Source: Kryptolebias marmoratus (taxonomy: Eukaryota > Chordata > Actinopteri > Cyprinodontiformes > Rivulidae). Taken from it: a DNA stretch of 64,000 nt. The DNA is taken from contig NC_051433.1 in assembly GCF_001649575.2 (NCBI RefSeq), positions 18,632,326 to 18,696,325 on the forward strand, written 5' to 3'. Shown here one piece after another: positions 9,831-21,720 of this stretch. The position numbers and the translations under genes are program-made. How positions within the stretch are numbered: position 1 is the stretch's first letter; the number at the start of each line of letters is the position of its first letter. The notes under the pieces were generated by a model, which saw only the letters and a program-made list of their open reading frames with translations, did no database searches and was not told the origin of the DNA.

Positions 9831-11208
9831 TTTCTTCAAGAAAATACACTTCTTTGGTAAAAAAATAAATTAATTAAAACAAAACGCTTTTTGAGACAAA
9901 ACTCAAAGTCATTTTGTCCAAAGGCTGGTTTCGCCAATGAATTGACTTTTTCTTTTTATTGTTATTATTTCATTAGATTCCTGGTATAATTAAGACTAAA
10001 TTGCTACATCAAAGATTCCATGCTGCTGTGGCCCAGGTGCTGATCTACAGATCCAAACTATGATAATGCCACCACCATGCTCCAAAATGGGACAATCTAC
10101 TTACGCTGCAGGGCAGTGTTTTCCTTTTTTTTTTATAACCTCATAAATTCTTCATGATCTTGGAAAACGTCAGATGATGATTAGATTTTTAAAAATTTGT
10201 CTTTGCAAAACTGTCATATAAATCTTTATAACAGGCATTTTAAACGATTTCTTTTCACCCTGAAAATCCTTGACAACTCTTTTTCTGTGGTCTTTAGGCA
10301 CTTTTGTGTAAGAATACTGCATTCATATAAAACTACATGCCCACTTAATCCAATTATTGAAGACATTTGACTTATTTTAACATTTGAAGCAACAGCTGAC
10401 CATGAATTCACATGTGACAGATACATGTTGTCAACAAAACAGCTCATTTGTTCAACCTGGTTCTCTTTTACTTTTGGGACAGTATTTTCACAGCCTGTTT
10501 TCGCACCATGTTAATAAAATTGCTCACAATTTGCCACATAATCACATAAAGGGACTTTTTATTTTTGTTCCACGGCCTCCCGTAAGACCGATTCGTCCAG
10601 GTAGCAACTAGAAACCTGTCTGTAGTCACGGCGACAAGTTGCATTGTTTAGCATTTAAATAGCTGCGTTTGCTGCTGTCTATTCCAGAAAAGAATGAATA
10701 AATAAATAAATAATAAAAAAAAAACACATCCCTGCATCCCAGCATTCTGTGTTGTTTTCCAGGGTTGAGGTGTGCTCGGCTGGCTGAGTCCAGGACAGTT
10801 GTGAGTGAGGACCATTCGGCTCTCCGTCGGGGATGCAGATGGAGGCACTGAACTGAGGCCTCCCATCCTCTGCTACTCCTACATGTCACTTCTTTCCCTC
10901 TCTCTAATAATTTCCTGAGTGGAGGACAGCTTATAGTGAAAATGGAAAATATAAAAATGCTTGTGTGTTTGTGTCTCAGCCAAAATAAGGCAAAAATATA
11001 TATATTTCAGGTAACAAACTGCGTCAAGCCCTCGAGCACGATCCTTCACTGTCCTGCTGTACAACAGATTATGTAAGATCCCTTGTCCTGATTATTTAGG
11101 AACAACTGCAGTGTTGTTTGACCTCCACTTGCCATGTTTTGGGACATTTGCAGACTGACCAGCTTGGAGTGAGAAATGATTATAAACGATTTAGTCGTTC
11201 AAGCATTT
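9831..11208. other. AT-rich spacer with possible transposon debris
   Basis: Near 10058-10085, ATGCCACCACCATGCTCC resembles a motif I associate with old fish DNA transposons, but too little remains to classify it. An A-rich AAAT/AAT tract lies at about 10693-10727. No exon is recognised. Confidence 0.4.
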
Positions 11209-11715
11209 CAGGCCCAGTTTACACAGGATCATATCCTGGAAATGTTATAGATTTTCCAATGTTGATTGTATGCTGTGCTTATAATCACTGTTTAGATGAG
11301 ACCCCCTGTAGTTTCCATGCCGTGTCACTAGCTGGGGCTGCGATTTCTGTATTTTAACAGCACGTGCAGACACTTCAAGCATGAGAACAGTTGCATCCAA
11401 AATGGTGAATACATGAACGCTTAAACGAAGCTCTGATGAGTTGAAGGAACTGAGCAGCACAAACTCTGCTATCCGCCATTGTTGCTGTTGCTGTTGCTGA
11501 TCTACTTGTGCATATGCAGAATAACTGTTAATTGACTAGTGTGCATGTGTGAACACTTCCGCTTTCAGGTAAATTGTGGTTTCCTGTGAATTGATGCCTG
11601 TAGTTTAGAAAAACTTCCTCTCTGAGAGCTGGATTTAAAAAAGTTTCGGCGTGAGAGATTCCGATCGCTGTTGTCACGATTTCACTTAAATATGGCGTCG
11701 TGTAAACCAGACCTC
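11209..11715. mobile_element. Short non-autonomous DNA transposon (TIR element)
   Basis: The left end reads CAGGCCCAGTTTACAC and the right end reads GTGTAAACCAGACCTC. The ends are inverted repeats, AGG-Y-C-Y-R-GTTTACAC. The element is about 505 bp with no transposase frame. An 8-bp target-site duplication is not clear: AAGCATTT and CAGCTTTT agree at 6 of 8 but do not fit the termini cleanly. The hAT superfamily is a guess from the CAGG start; TIR and size support a MITE-like element. Confidence 0.6.
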
Positions 11716-13559
11716 AGCTTTTGTGGTTGTTCCACAAAAATAAGACAAAATGCATGCCGTGCTTCATGTTCATTAGGCTTGTTCTCTTGAGTCACAAAGA
11801 CTTCTGTGAAACATGCGACCACTTGTTGATTCAGTGAAGCGTGTCTCTCTCAGACTGCGTCTTAAAAAAGGCAGAGCATTCACTCTAAATGTAAAACAGA
11901 CTAACAGCTTGAGCACAAACAGGAAGGACCGCAGGCTGAAGGACAGTGGTGTATGAATTACAAACCCTGTGATGCCATGGTAACTCAGCGGTGCAGGGGT
12001 TAGCTGTGAGCAGGAACAAGGTAAAAGGTTTTCCGTGCAAACTGCGGGTAATGAAATGCCTTTCACGGGGTACATTTAATTATTAAACAATTTGCTTTGC
12101 AGGAGTGTTTCATTCATGCCAGAATCATTTTTGTCTTTTTTTTTTTTCATTTGCAGACAGGCCACTGTTAGAGAAAATCCACCTTTTTGCAAGAAAAAAA
12201 ACCTACAGAAAACATAATGACCTTGGGCTGCTGCTCAGGAGGGAATTAAAAACAACAAAAAGCCTCTCGTCTTTGCAATAAAGCTCCTGGAAATGAAGTG
12301 GACAGCTTAGCAAACATGTTAGCCTTATACGTCTTGCAATGAAATAGTCTACAGAAGCTGTTTGTGCAGAACTGTGTGTTTTGTTTGCGGCAGCTGAGGC
12401 TGCGTTCTGCGCATTTTATGGCGTCTATAAATACTGTGAAATACCACCAGGAGCAGATTCTGCACAAGCAGGAACTGGGTTCTGAGCGGAGACATGGCAA
12501 AACTTTCTGTGGAATCACACATGTCTCTGCGGGGACTGCTGCTGAAGACTGCAGCACTGACATTTGCATTATCTGTCCCTAAATGACATGGATGTCAATC
12601 TTATTCTGCAGGAAAAGGATCACCGTGGAATATATAGTGAATAACAGCTGCCACGTTGTAGATATTCACACGGAGCGGTAGAACTCGGGCTGGTTGAATA
12701 TGATCGTTTAGATAAAAGTGAAACCCAATCTGAAATCCAGCAACAAATCTAACCTTACCTGTTCCTCCGACCATTCTGAAGCTTTTTTTTTTTTTTTTTT
12801 CCCAACGCGGTAAGACACATTATCCCTCTGTGGGAGTCCACCTCTAACAAACACTGCTTTTGCAACAGTGTTTATGTGGGCGGTTCTTGTCAAACAAACA
12901 TCCCCATGAATGCTAAAACTGTATCTCTCACAGCAGAGCACCGGCTTGTGACGAGATGAACATTGTTGTTCTCTTCCCAAAGGAAAAGTTTGCTTTTCTA
13001 CATTTAGCGGGATTGTAGTGAGATTTTCATTCCAGTCTTGTATGAGTTTCTAGTTTGTCTGTTGTGGTTTTAGTTGTTCTATTTTTCTGCTAAAACTCAC
13101 CAGGAGAGATATTTTGCTTCTGGTGTACTAAAACAATTGTTCAGATCTTCTTAAGTGTGGTTCTGTAGAAAACATGACAAATTAAGATCTTACCTCGTTG
13201 TGTATAGTTCTTTATTTAGGATTTATGAGCTAGTATTTGTATGAATCACTGTGAAACTTTGGCAGTCAGCAATCCACTTTGGTCATACAAGCCATTACCT
13301 CACTAACCTGGTCAGAAATAAACTTTACTTCTCCAAACTGAGGCTGTTAAACAAGCTATAGCTCAGAAATAAAAGCTGTGTTGTCAGCAATAACATATTT
13401 TTAATACAGCACTGAAACCCTTTTTGGGCCGCTGAAACTGGCTGCAACTGAAAGACTCAACAGTATCATGTGCAGGTGGTTTGTTTCCGCCCAGCAGTGT
13501 CCATTTTGGTTTTTTGCCCCGAGGCCACAGGGATGTGTCTCCCTACATAGGATCCTGTG
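11716..13559. other. Unannotated spacer
   Basis: Contains a possible SINE-head fragment near 11990-12055 (ACTCAGCGGTGCAGGGGTTAGC), T tracts at about 12138 and 12785, and otherwise mixed sequence. Open frames of up to 107 codons lack recognisable domains. Confidence 0.45.
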
Positions 13560-13800
13560 TCCTCTCCACCTTCTCAATAATTCAATGGAAAGAGGAGATG
13601 TCAGCTCTGGTATAATTACTGTGTGAGGGTGACAAGCTCCTCTGTCAAGGGCAAGATGGGAAGCAAGCCTCGCAGTGCTGAGAAAGCCAAAAGACACTGT
13701 GACAGTGTTTGTGCCGCACACGCTGTTGATGGCAAATGCCTCAGCCTCCACGAAGTGATGAAACCGGAGGTAATTTGGGTGGAGAGCACTGTGACAACAT
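13560..13800. promoter_or_regulatory. Putative conserved non-coding element
   Basis: A balanced, non-repetitive island with CAATAATTCAATGG near 13575, GGTATAATTACTGTG near 13609 and GGTAATTTGGG near 13769. Both strands are open for about 140 codons here (13401-13820 minus, 13623-14069 plus). That is what a GC-balanced island without stop-rich AT sequence would give. No protein family is recognised, so a regulatory element is preferred. Confidence 0.27.
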
Positions 13801-14812
13801 GCGCTGTTTTTGTTTTTCATAAGAACTCAACTCACCACCACGGCCCACTGCAAAGCAGCTCCAACGCGCTGACAGAGAATCTGCTCCCTAAAAAAGGAAG
13901 AATCATTAGGCCCTGGTGCAACATCTCATTTATGGGCTTCTATGTGCGTCTCGGGGTTCTGGTTAGGTTTGCAAGTTTCCAGTGGTCAGGAAGCAATGCA
14001 ATCCATCAGCTCTTATGGAGAAGTACAGTACAGTGTGTGAGATTTGATTTCAGCTCTGGGCCCAGCTGAGATGACAGACTGTGTTAATTTAACACCAGGC
14101 AAACCCCAAACTTCCTGCTCAGAGAAAGCCCCACCATGAGCAGATCTGCCAAGATGTGACTAAAACTGTTAATGTCACTGAGACCTAAAATCTTGGCATG
14201 GACAAAGGCTTGGCTTAAAGCCCCCGGCTTTACAATGAGCCACACAAAGCAGGCAGTCTTCATTAGACGTAGACGTTTTGACACACTGCTACCCACAGGT
14301 ACCCAGGAAGACGTCTCGACCAGAATGTAACATCTCTGCCAGAGTAATCATTTGGACTCAGAGCGAAGGCTTCCCCCCCCACCCCCTTACTGTCATATTC
14401 ATCCTCATGTAAAAGTCTGGGCTGATCCAAGATCTGCGCCGATGATGAAACTCTTTTCATTCATCTGAAAGCAAACAGAATGGGCTCAAGTTTCGAGAGA
14501 AATTCATGGATTTCATTATATCCTGGTATGTATATTTCCCAACATTTGACAATGTCTCAGTGTATAAATTTTTCACACATTCAGCCTGTACCTTATAAGT
14601 TGGGAGTCAACTTTTGAAAGAATTTGAACTTGCTCATAGATTTTACAGTCGTTCTATTGCAGCTTTGTGAGGCACAAACTAACAGTTTTTATAAATAGGC
14701 TTCAGAGATCTAAACACAGAATTGAAAAATGTAGGACCCCATTAACGATGCCAAAGTTTCAGCCTTAACTCTGCAGTTTCATTTGTTCCAGTTTCACTAA
14801 ACACAGATGTCC
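13801..14812. other. Unannotated spacer
   Basis: Mixed sequence with a C-rich run near 14375-14388. No exon or repeat boundary is recognised. Confidence 0.5.
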
Positions 14813-15110
14813 AGAAGTCCCTCAATACTCTCTATTTGTCCGAACAGGATCTGTATGAATTTGGTCCTCTTTTGGCAGCTGTAACAGCTTCCTTTCTTCT
14901 TGGAAGGCTTTCCACAAGGCTTTGGAGTATTTCTGTGGGAATTTGTGCCCATTCCGTCTGTAGAGCATTCATTCAGTGATGATGGACAAGAAGGTCTGGC
15001 TCACAATCACCGTTCCAGTTTATCCCAAAGATGCTCCACTGGGCTGAGGTCAGGGCTCTGTGCAGGCCCGTCAAATTCTTTCACATCAAATCAGGCCTTT
15101 TATTCCCATT
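14813..15110. mobile_element. Degenerate DNA-transposon fragment
   Basis: Segments such as GGAAGGCTTTCCACAAGGCT, GGGAATTTGTGCCCATTC, TGCTCCACTGGGCTGAGGTC and GGGCTCTGTGCAGGCC match, from memory, a repeat very common in teleost genomes. The superfamily cannot be fixed here. Ends are not visible and no intact frame remains. Confidence 0.5.
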
Positions 15111-16169
15111 TGTTAAGTTATTTTATTATTTACTTGAGCTTGCGTTTTGGCAGGACTCCTGAGGCCTGGTTGCTGTACATATAGATGAAAAAAAACGTCT
15201 CAGTTAATGTTGCGGGGGAATGAGGTAGCATCTGGATGACCCAAGCTCTGGACTAACAAGCAGGAGACCGCAGGTGAGAGCCAGTAATAAACTGTAATGG
15301 GGTACTTAGCGAAAGCAAAAACACTAAAAAGCACTGCAGGACAAAGTACAACCGTAAATTTAAAAGACTGGAAAAGCAGGCAGGAATGAAACCAAGAAGA
15401 GTGACAATAATCCAGGGGAAAATGACTGGATCTGGGCAGAATATATACTAACAAAGGAAACAACATATGTAGCCCATAAAGAGGCAGATTGTAAACAAAG
15501 GTCTAACATCTGGATTAAGAAAAAATACAAAAAATAAACCTGAGATGAACTCACCATTTTCGGATTCTGTATAACCTTGATGACAAAAAACTTTAAGCCA
15601 GTAAGTAAGGTATAAAAAAATAATTGGACATTTTGAAAGAACATAAAAATGATAAATGAATAAAATCACCCCTCAGTTAAAACTATTATATATTTTTGTA
15701 CAATTTTGAATCCCTTTAGTTAAAATAAAGAAATAAACTTTTGTACCTGGAGGAGGAAGAGTTCTCTAAAGGGTTCTTGTTTTTGTTATGGTTCGTCTTT
15801 ATTTTTGGCTTTTTTGTGTGTATGTGTGTGTCTGTTCACAGGCTTCGAGTGTCCCTCCGAGGTCAAATTTGTGACACGTTTACATCATGTTACATTTAAG
15901 CTGCGTGTCGTTCCAGTTGTTCTGGGTCCTGACATTTCTTGTCCTCTTTTGCCAACATGCACTAATCTCGTTCAAAGCCCGCATATTTCGCAGCAAAGTA
16001 AGCTTAAACTCCTGAAGGACGTCGACACAAGCAGCTGTGTGGTTCGCGCAACTACAGCTTCAAAGCTTCTTTTATTGTCTGTGTCCTCATTGTCCTACAT
16101 CCTTCACACTGTAAGATGGGGGCTGGGGGGGAGATAAAAGCCAATATCAAAAGTAATGTAATTTTTGAT
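15111..16169. other. Unannotated AT-rich spacer
   Basis: A- and T-rich sequence at 15470-15760, then mixed sequence with short open frames. Nothing is recognised. Confidence 0.5.
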
Positions 16170-16440
16170 CATAGTAGAATTTATGGAGTTTAATCAAAGG
16201 ACCTATTTCCTGGTCTCTCTCTGCCGTGCACACCTTGAGGCGAGCACATCAGAGGCCTGCAGAGAAAGGCCACATTAGCTGTTTGATGGCAGCTGAGACC
16301 CGACACAAAGAGGCTGTTTGTCACTAATTATGTTCACTTCACCTCCGTCAGGTTTTAATTACGATTCAAAACAGAGGAAAGAGTGCAGGCCTAACGTGCC
16401 TTGAGGGAATGCCTATCGCCCGCTGCCTTTCGTACTCGAG
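16170..16440. promoter_or_regulatory. Putative conserved non-coding element
   Basis: A non-repetitive island with TTTAATCAAAGG, CACTAATTATGTTC and GTTTTAATTACGATTC (about 16190-16370). These are homeodomain-like and TCF/LEF-like (ATCAAAGG) cores. It stands out from the flanking AT filler and the adjacent tandem repeat. The function is inferred. Confidence 0.33.
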
Positions 16441-16469
16441 TTTGAGACAAAGATCGTGGCATGTTGAGA

Positions 16470-17440
16470 AATGTTGGTGTTGTAGCTGTTTTGGTCAAAT
16501 CTTGGAGGAAATATAATGTGACACACAATCTCATGCATGATTACAAGAAGTCGCGCTCAGAATATGTGTTGTGAATGACTCTCAGCTACTACCACATCGA
16601 GTTTTAGCTCAATATCTGTAAAACTAACTGAGTTATAGCAACTTTTGTGTTTGATAATGTTGATTAGTTGTGGAGGCCATCTTGAATCGGATTTACTCCA
16701 AAAGTTAGTCAGTTGTAAATATACATTCATTGATTACTCTCTGAGAGTTTCATTAAAATCCATCCAGTGGTTTGTGAGATATTTTGCTAACAGATAAACA
16801 TAGCTGACTGCTAAAGTTTAAAGCAAATATGTCACACAATAAGTAGCGCTGGGAGTATGTGTTGTGAATGACTCTCAGCAACTAACAAACCAAATTTTAG
16901 CACAATAGCTGTAAAATCAACTACATTATAGCCATGTTTGTGTTTTATATTGGGAGTTGGCTGTGGTGGAAAGCTTAAATTGGATTGGCTCCAAAAGTTA
17001 ATTAGTTGTAGAGGTACAGCCAGTGATTATTTCCTGAAAAATTCATTGAAACACATTAGTAGTTCATGAGATATTTTGCTAACAGACAGACAGAGTTGAT
17101 TCCAAACAGTAATGGCAAAATTTTTAACAAAACTCTTGAACAACCTGTTAGTGCTCAGGATATGTCTGGGGGTCAGTCTCCATTACAAGCACACTGAGTT
17201 TTAGGTCAATATATGTAAAATTGATTGAGTTACAACCATTTTTGTGCTTTTAGACGTCAGTTGGCTGTGGCAGCCATCTTGAATCAAGTTGATTCCAAAA
17301 GTTAATCAGCTGAAGATGTACGTCCAATGATTACTTTCTGCAAGATTCAATTAAATCCGTCCAGGGGTTCACAGGATATTTTGTTAAGACAGACAGACAC
17401 ACAAACACACACGGAAAAGACAAGGGCAAAAACATTATCG
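16470..17440 (-). repeat. Tandem array of family A, three units of about 300 bp
   Basis: Motif GATATTTTGCTAACAG-type recurs at about 16777, 17070 and 17376. TGTGTTGTGAATGACTCTCA and its variant recur at about 16565, 16857 and 17160. Unit length is therefore about 292-306 bp. Each unit also carries the complement of the CAAGATGGC block and GAGTTATAGC/ACATTATAGCC-type blocks. The units are diverged, so the array is not recent. Orientation is opposite to the copies at 7441, 24560 and 37300. Confidence 0.85.
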
Positions 17441-17755
17441 CCCACCTTCATAGCAATAATAAGCACTATGTAAATGGGTAAATGGGTACCAACCTTCAGG
17501 CCCCTGAAGAAGCGTTTTATCCTAAAGTGAGCCGCTTTTCTCTGCCTCCTGGAAGAATGAATGTGTTTTGGTCAGGATGCTTACAAAGTGTCCTTTCTGG
17601 TGCTTCTAATCATGCTGCTCCATCAAAGTCGCTTTTTGTTCTCGATTCCAGTTACACGCGTCATAAAACCTCTGCCACTAATTGACTTTGAACAGTCATG
17701 TAGTGGATATTAGTTTTCCACCAAAGCTTTGAGGTATTTATAAAGTTACAGAAGA
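17441..17755. other. Unannotated spacer
   Basis: Nothing recognised. Confidence 0.5.
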
Positions 17756-18500
17756 GACCTCTAGCTCAATTTAACACCTAATGAGGTCCATCAAAGCAAA
17801 GATCCCAAATCATTATCATCACTGCGAGCTTCCTGTATCTTCATGGCGATCAGACTCTTCCGCCGCGTTCATAATTAGAGGAATCAGTCTCCGGGCTTGC
17901 CGCTCATTCACTGGGAACCAAACTTTTAATCAGATTTAAGAGTGCTTAAAATGTTCCACGGGCAGCTGCAAATGAATAACTTATAGTCTTTCTCCTCTCT
18001 GTATGACAGATCTGTGCCCGGAGGAAAACATTCAGCAGGAAAGGAGCGCAGACAGGTGATTCACGTCTAATGGATGTTAATGCGGCAGACACAGCGGAGG
18101 ATATTCCCAGTGGTGTACACTCACAGCTAATTGATAACTATGAGGTCTATGAAAAGACGCACACTAAATCATGGCCAACGAGGCTGCCTATAAGGTTGCA
18201 GCGATTTAAAGAACAGGTCTCCAGAGTCTCGTAAGGTTTTTCCAACAACTCAAATGCTCCCTGAATTAGTAATTAGGCTGGAAATATTCCTAACCCGTAG
18301 TACTTTACTTCAGAAATTACAATTTCAAACATGTAGCGTTCGCAGAATGTTGCCAGGCATAAATACTTTAACCTCCACCAACTCCAGGTTACTCACTCCT
18401 CTAATTGATGTCTCCTTATGTTACTGTTTGATTAGCGTCCCTCCTAATGAGCTCCTATTACCGAAGGTTGCTTTGACATGATTCAACATTTTTATTATGC
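17756..18500. promoter_or_regulatory. Putative cluster of conserved non-coding elements
   Basis: This is the longest repeat-free island outside the promoter. It is dense in short motifs: CACCTAATGAGG, TCATAATTAGAGG near 17867, TTTTAATCAGATTTAAG near 17924, AGCTAATTGATAAC near 18126, GAATTAGTAATTAGG near 18263 and TCTAATTGATG near 18397. Many TAATTA/TAATGA cores in balanced sequence are typical of developmental enhancers. No frame is protein-like. The assignment is inferred. Confidence 0.38.
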
Positions 18501-18961
18501 GTCGTGTTTTAGCGAATGGCACGGCAGAACCTAAGAGCGCAGGCAATTCATAAAGCCTTTTAATAAGGAAACTCCAGGACGGAGCGAGAGAGCTACATCG
18601 GAGAGCCTGACAGGGGGACAACGAGTTTATATGAGCAGGGAGGAGTGATTAGTGAGTGAAACAGGTGTGCTGGTTACAAATGGCTGACAGGTGTGTGAGA
18701 CAGGGCAACCAATGGCTGAACAGGTGGCAAAAGAACTGATAGCTACAAACCGAAAAAAAAAAAAAAACACTTGTGGAAATAAATTATACAAAAGCGCACT
18801 TAAAGAAGGTTCCTGCATCTAATTTCAGACACTCCTTCAAACAATCTAATGTTGTGTATTTGAATTTGAGTGAAAAGGTTTGAAACAGGGGAGTAACTTG
18901 GAGGCTATTTGTTCTTATCTTTTAAAAGCATTAAAGAAATAAGTGAGATATTATAAATTAG

Positions 18962-19290
18962 GGTTCCTTGAAGAGGTTGTGAACTATTATTATCTTACCT
19001 GTCGTACATAGTTTTTCGAACTGCTTGTGTTTGGAAAAAAAAAGGTTTTTAATTCTGACCAGATTGACAAACTAATTGCTAGTTTGAGTCGGCACAAGAA
19101 CAAAATGGATTCCTGTCATCTAGAAACAACTCCAGTCTTAAAGGTTTCATGGTGGTTTATGCAGATATTATTTTCTGAATCTTTACATCTCTTTTGTTTT
19201 TGTATTATGTGAATGTTCTAGCTGAAATACATTCCTGCTTGAAGGGCCTCAGGTTGCATTGGGAGAGCTACGGCTAGCTGATGCTGCAGA
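18962..19290 (+). repeat. Dispersed repeat family B, copy 2
   Basis: Shares GAAGAGGTTGTGAACTATT, CTTACCTGTCGTACATAGTT, CCAGATTGACAAACTAATTG and GGTTTCATGGTGGTTTATGC blocks with the copy at 22900, more diverged from the copy at 6693. No coding sequence is seen. Confidence 0.6.
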
Positions 19291-21419
19291 TCCTTGCATT
19301 TGTGGAAACCATAACATTCAGCAGAAAACAGTGAAGTGTGACTTTAATGGCAAATTCTGGTTGTTTTTACAAATTGCATCCATTATCCATTCTTTTTTTT
19401 TTCTTTTTTTATAAACCAATTACATCTTTCATGGTTTGTTTTCTGTTTTCTGTTTTCTGTTTTCACGACATTCATACGGCCCAAAAATAACAGTCTGGGG
19501 TATTTTTGCCACTTGGTGGGTGGAACCCTTGTATGAGGCGCCTGCAGCGTCATCACACGCCTCTTTGTGAGGAAAGCCCGAGTCTTTTGACAAGCTGTAT
19601 TTTACAACAAACACAATCTCCTTCTAACCCCTAAACCTGGTTGTTTTGGCGAAAATCCCTAACAAAGAAGTTTATTTGTTTGAAACCTAAACAGTGCGTG
19701 ATTACAGATATACATTAGAACAATGGGCTCACAGGGAGCTGGAACAGTTTCATCAGAACAGAGTAAAAACAAATAGAAACTCGGGTTTGTCGAACTCCTT
19801 CTCTGTTTAATCTGTTTATTATGAGCGCAAAAGGCGAGATTCCAAAAGCGGTGAAAAAACAAAGAGGTGAAATGGGTTTGAAGCGACTGCATGAACAGAT
19901 CAGACGGGTCCAGCCACGTGATACCCTCTGACTCGGCCACCCAGCAGTCGTCCGTCCTGTTGGTACCCAATTAATGACTCATTAACCTGTTTAGATGGAG
20001 CTGCTGCGCCTCAGGTTACGAGGCCAGCAAACCTGCACTTCACCCCGCTGGCTCGGAATCAGATTAGTTTCACCTAATTGGTGGCGGTCATTGTTTTAGC
20101 TTTTTAAGGAGGAAAGATCCAGTTTCATAAGCGGCGGGAGAGAAAGCATGGGCTGACAGAGATTGCAGATTGTATGAATAGAAGTGTTATTTTGTGTTTG
20201 CTGCAGCTCCACTCAGACACACACGTCCTTTCTTCTCGTCTTTGCACAAAATTGTATGCATTTTAAGCCTTCATTATTGACATTAGTGTGCATTTTTGTG
20301 TATTCTCAAGGACGATGGGGTCTATTTCAGTCCATTTTTGTGTCCCTCTGTTCACTTAAAATGTTTGTTCTTCTTGCCAAACACAGGCCCATTAATAGTG
20401 CATGAATTTGAAAAATAAAAATAAAAAGCAAATTGAGAGCAAACAGCAGCAATACATAAATTTATTTAATATTCTCTGTGCTTTCAGCACAAGCTGCTCA
20501 GCTTGTGCACTGCCTGGTGAAATCATGACAGCTAAGATTAATCTTGCTCATTTGAAGAAGCATCACTGAGCGCTGCAGACAAAACAACTTTTCCTTTTTA
20601 CACCGGGGTTGTATCTTTATTCCAACTGTTTCATTATTTAAGTATAACTCAACATACATCTGTGTTTAAAAAAGAAGTGACTACTCATAGCGCATGCTGC
20701 CTTTTGATCCTGGTTTTCATAAGGTTAAAATGTACTTCATTGTTCGTTCAAACCTTCCCACGAGAATGACACCGGGCCTGAAGTGAACTGGGAGGATGTG
20801 AGCCTCAGTAATCCAAAGCTAATCAATGTGTTAGTGTTCAAGTGTTACATGGAGACTGGCTCTGTCCATGGGCCTTTCACGTGGTAAGTGAGACTAATCT
20901 CACAGCATTACTATAGCCAAACTAATCATTTCTAAAGGCAGACAGTAGGCTTTTGGAAACCATTCAAAGCTGGGCTGTGGCACAGGCTCATGGGAAATTT
21001 TCTGGCAAGTTCTGAAATTCAGCTGCTCTTTAATTCACGAAACGCGCACGTGTCCTTATCATCCTCCATCAAAAATTCCCATCCACCTGTCTGTATGAAG
21101 CACTTACTGCCTCCCTCTCTCTCTCACACACAGACTCCCTCCCGCTCAGTGTACGAGGCCAGGTGGTGTGGTTAGAGCCAGATCTTGCTCTCTGCTCTCC
21201 TGAGTGCAATTGGTAACCCGAGCTGCCTGTTTGAATAACTCACTTATCCCAAACGCTTCCCCACTGCAGAGACATACGCTAATATAAGAGTGCTCTAAAC
21301 AGACTTTCTCTAAACTCATGATATTCACCGATTCTTAGGTGATCGCCCAAAATCCAGTGCTGTACAGAGTTCAATTTAGGGTTGTAATCTTTTTTTTGGT
21401 ATCTGATAGGATATCTGAA
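19291..21419. other. Unannotated spacer within duplication copy 1
   Basis: Contains four tandem TTTTCTG units near 19436-19463 and a small hairpin at 20487-20508 (GCACAAGC, 6-base loop, GCTTGTGC). A CT tract lies near 21115. No exon is recognised; open frames reach 103 codons without motifs. Confidence 0.45.
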
Positions 21420-21720
21420 AAGGGATAGTTCAGATATTTTGAAGAGGGGTTCTGTGGACACTGTCCAGGGAGTACCCCGCTTCTCGCACAGCGAGTGCTG
21501 GAGATATGCATTAGCTCCCTTGCGACCAGCGACATGTATGGATGGTTATTTACATAGAATTCTGTTTATTTAAAAGCACGGTAGCGGCAACAGCAACTAG
21601 CTGTAGCACTTCCAGCAGGGATATCGTAACATTTCTGCTGGGATCACCATGCAAAGTGAAACGACAGCACTGTAAACGATTATATAATATTGTTTCAATA
21701 AAATGCTTTGAAATTTTGGA
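21420..21720 (+). repeat. Composite: family B ends around a common fish repeat fragment
   Basis: It begins like family B (AAGGGATAGTTCAGATATTT, GGGGTTCTGTGGAC). It then switches at about 21464 to CCAGGGAGTACCCCGCTTCT, GAGTGCTGGAGATATGCA and ATGGATGGTT. That resembles the frequent teleost repeat with GGGTGTACCCCGCCTCTCGCCC from memory. A family-B-like AGCACTTCCAGCAGGGAT follows near 21605. Confidence 0.5.

Noticed and set aside
10058..10085. Possible Tc1-type transposon fragment
   Set aside because: Only one short motif resembles what I remember; no terminal repeats or transposase frame.
11990..12055. Possible second SINE family head
   Set aside because: Too degenerate to fix boundaries or class; mentioned only in the spacer description.
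13401..14069. Overlapping 139- and 148-codon frames on opposite strands
   Set aside because: Both cannot be coding over the same bases, neither has a known motif, and GC-balanced non-coding DNA readily gives such frames.
20487..20508. Small hairpin as a microRNA precursor
   Set aside because: 8-bp arms with a 6-base loop are too short for a microRNA precursor and common by chance.
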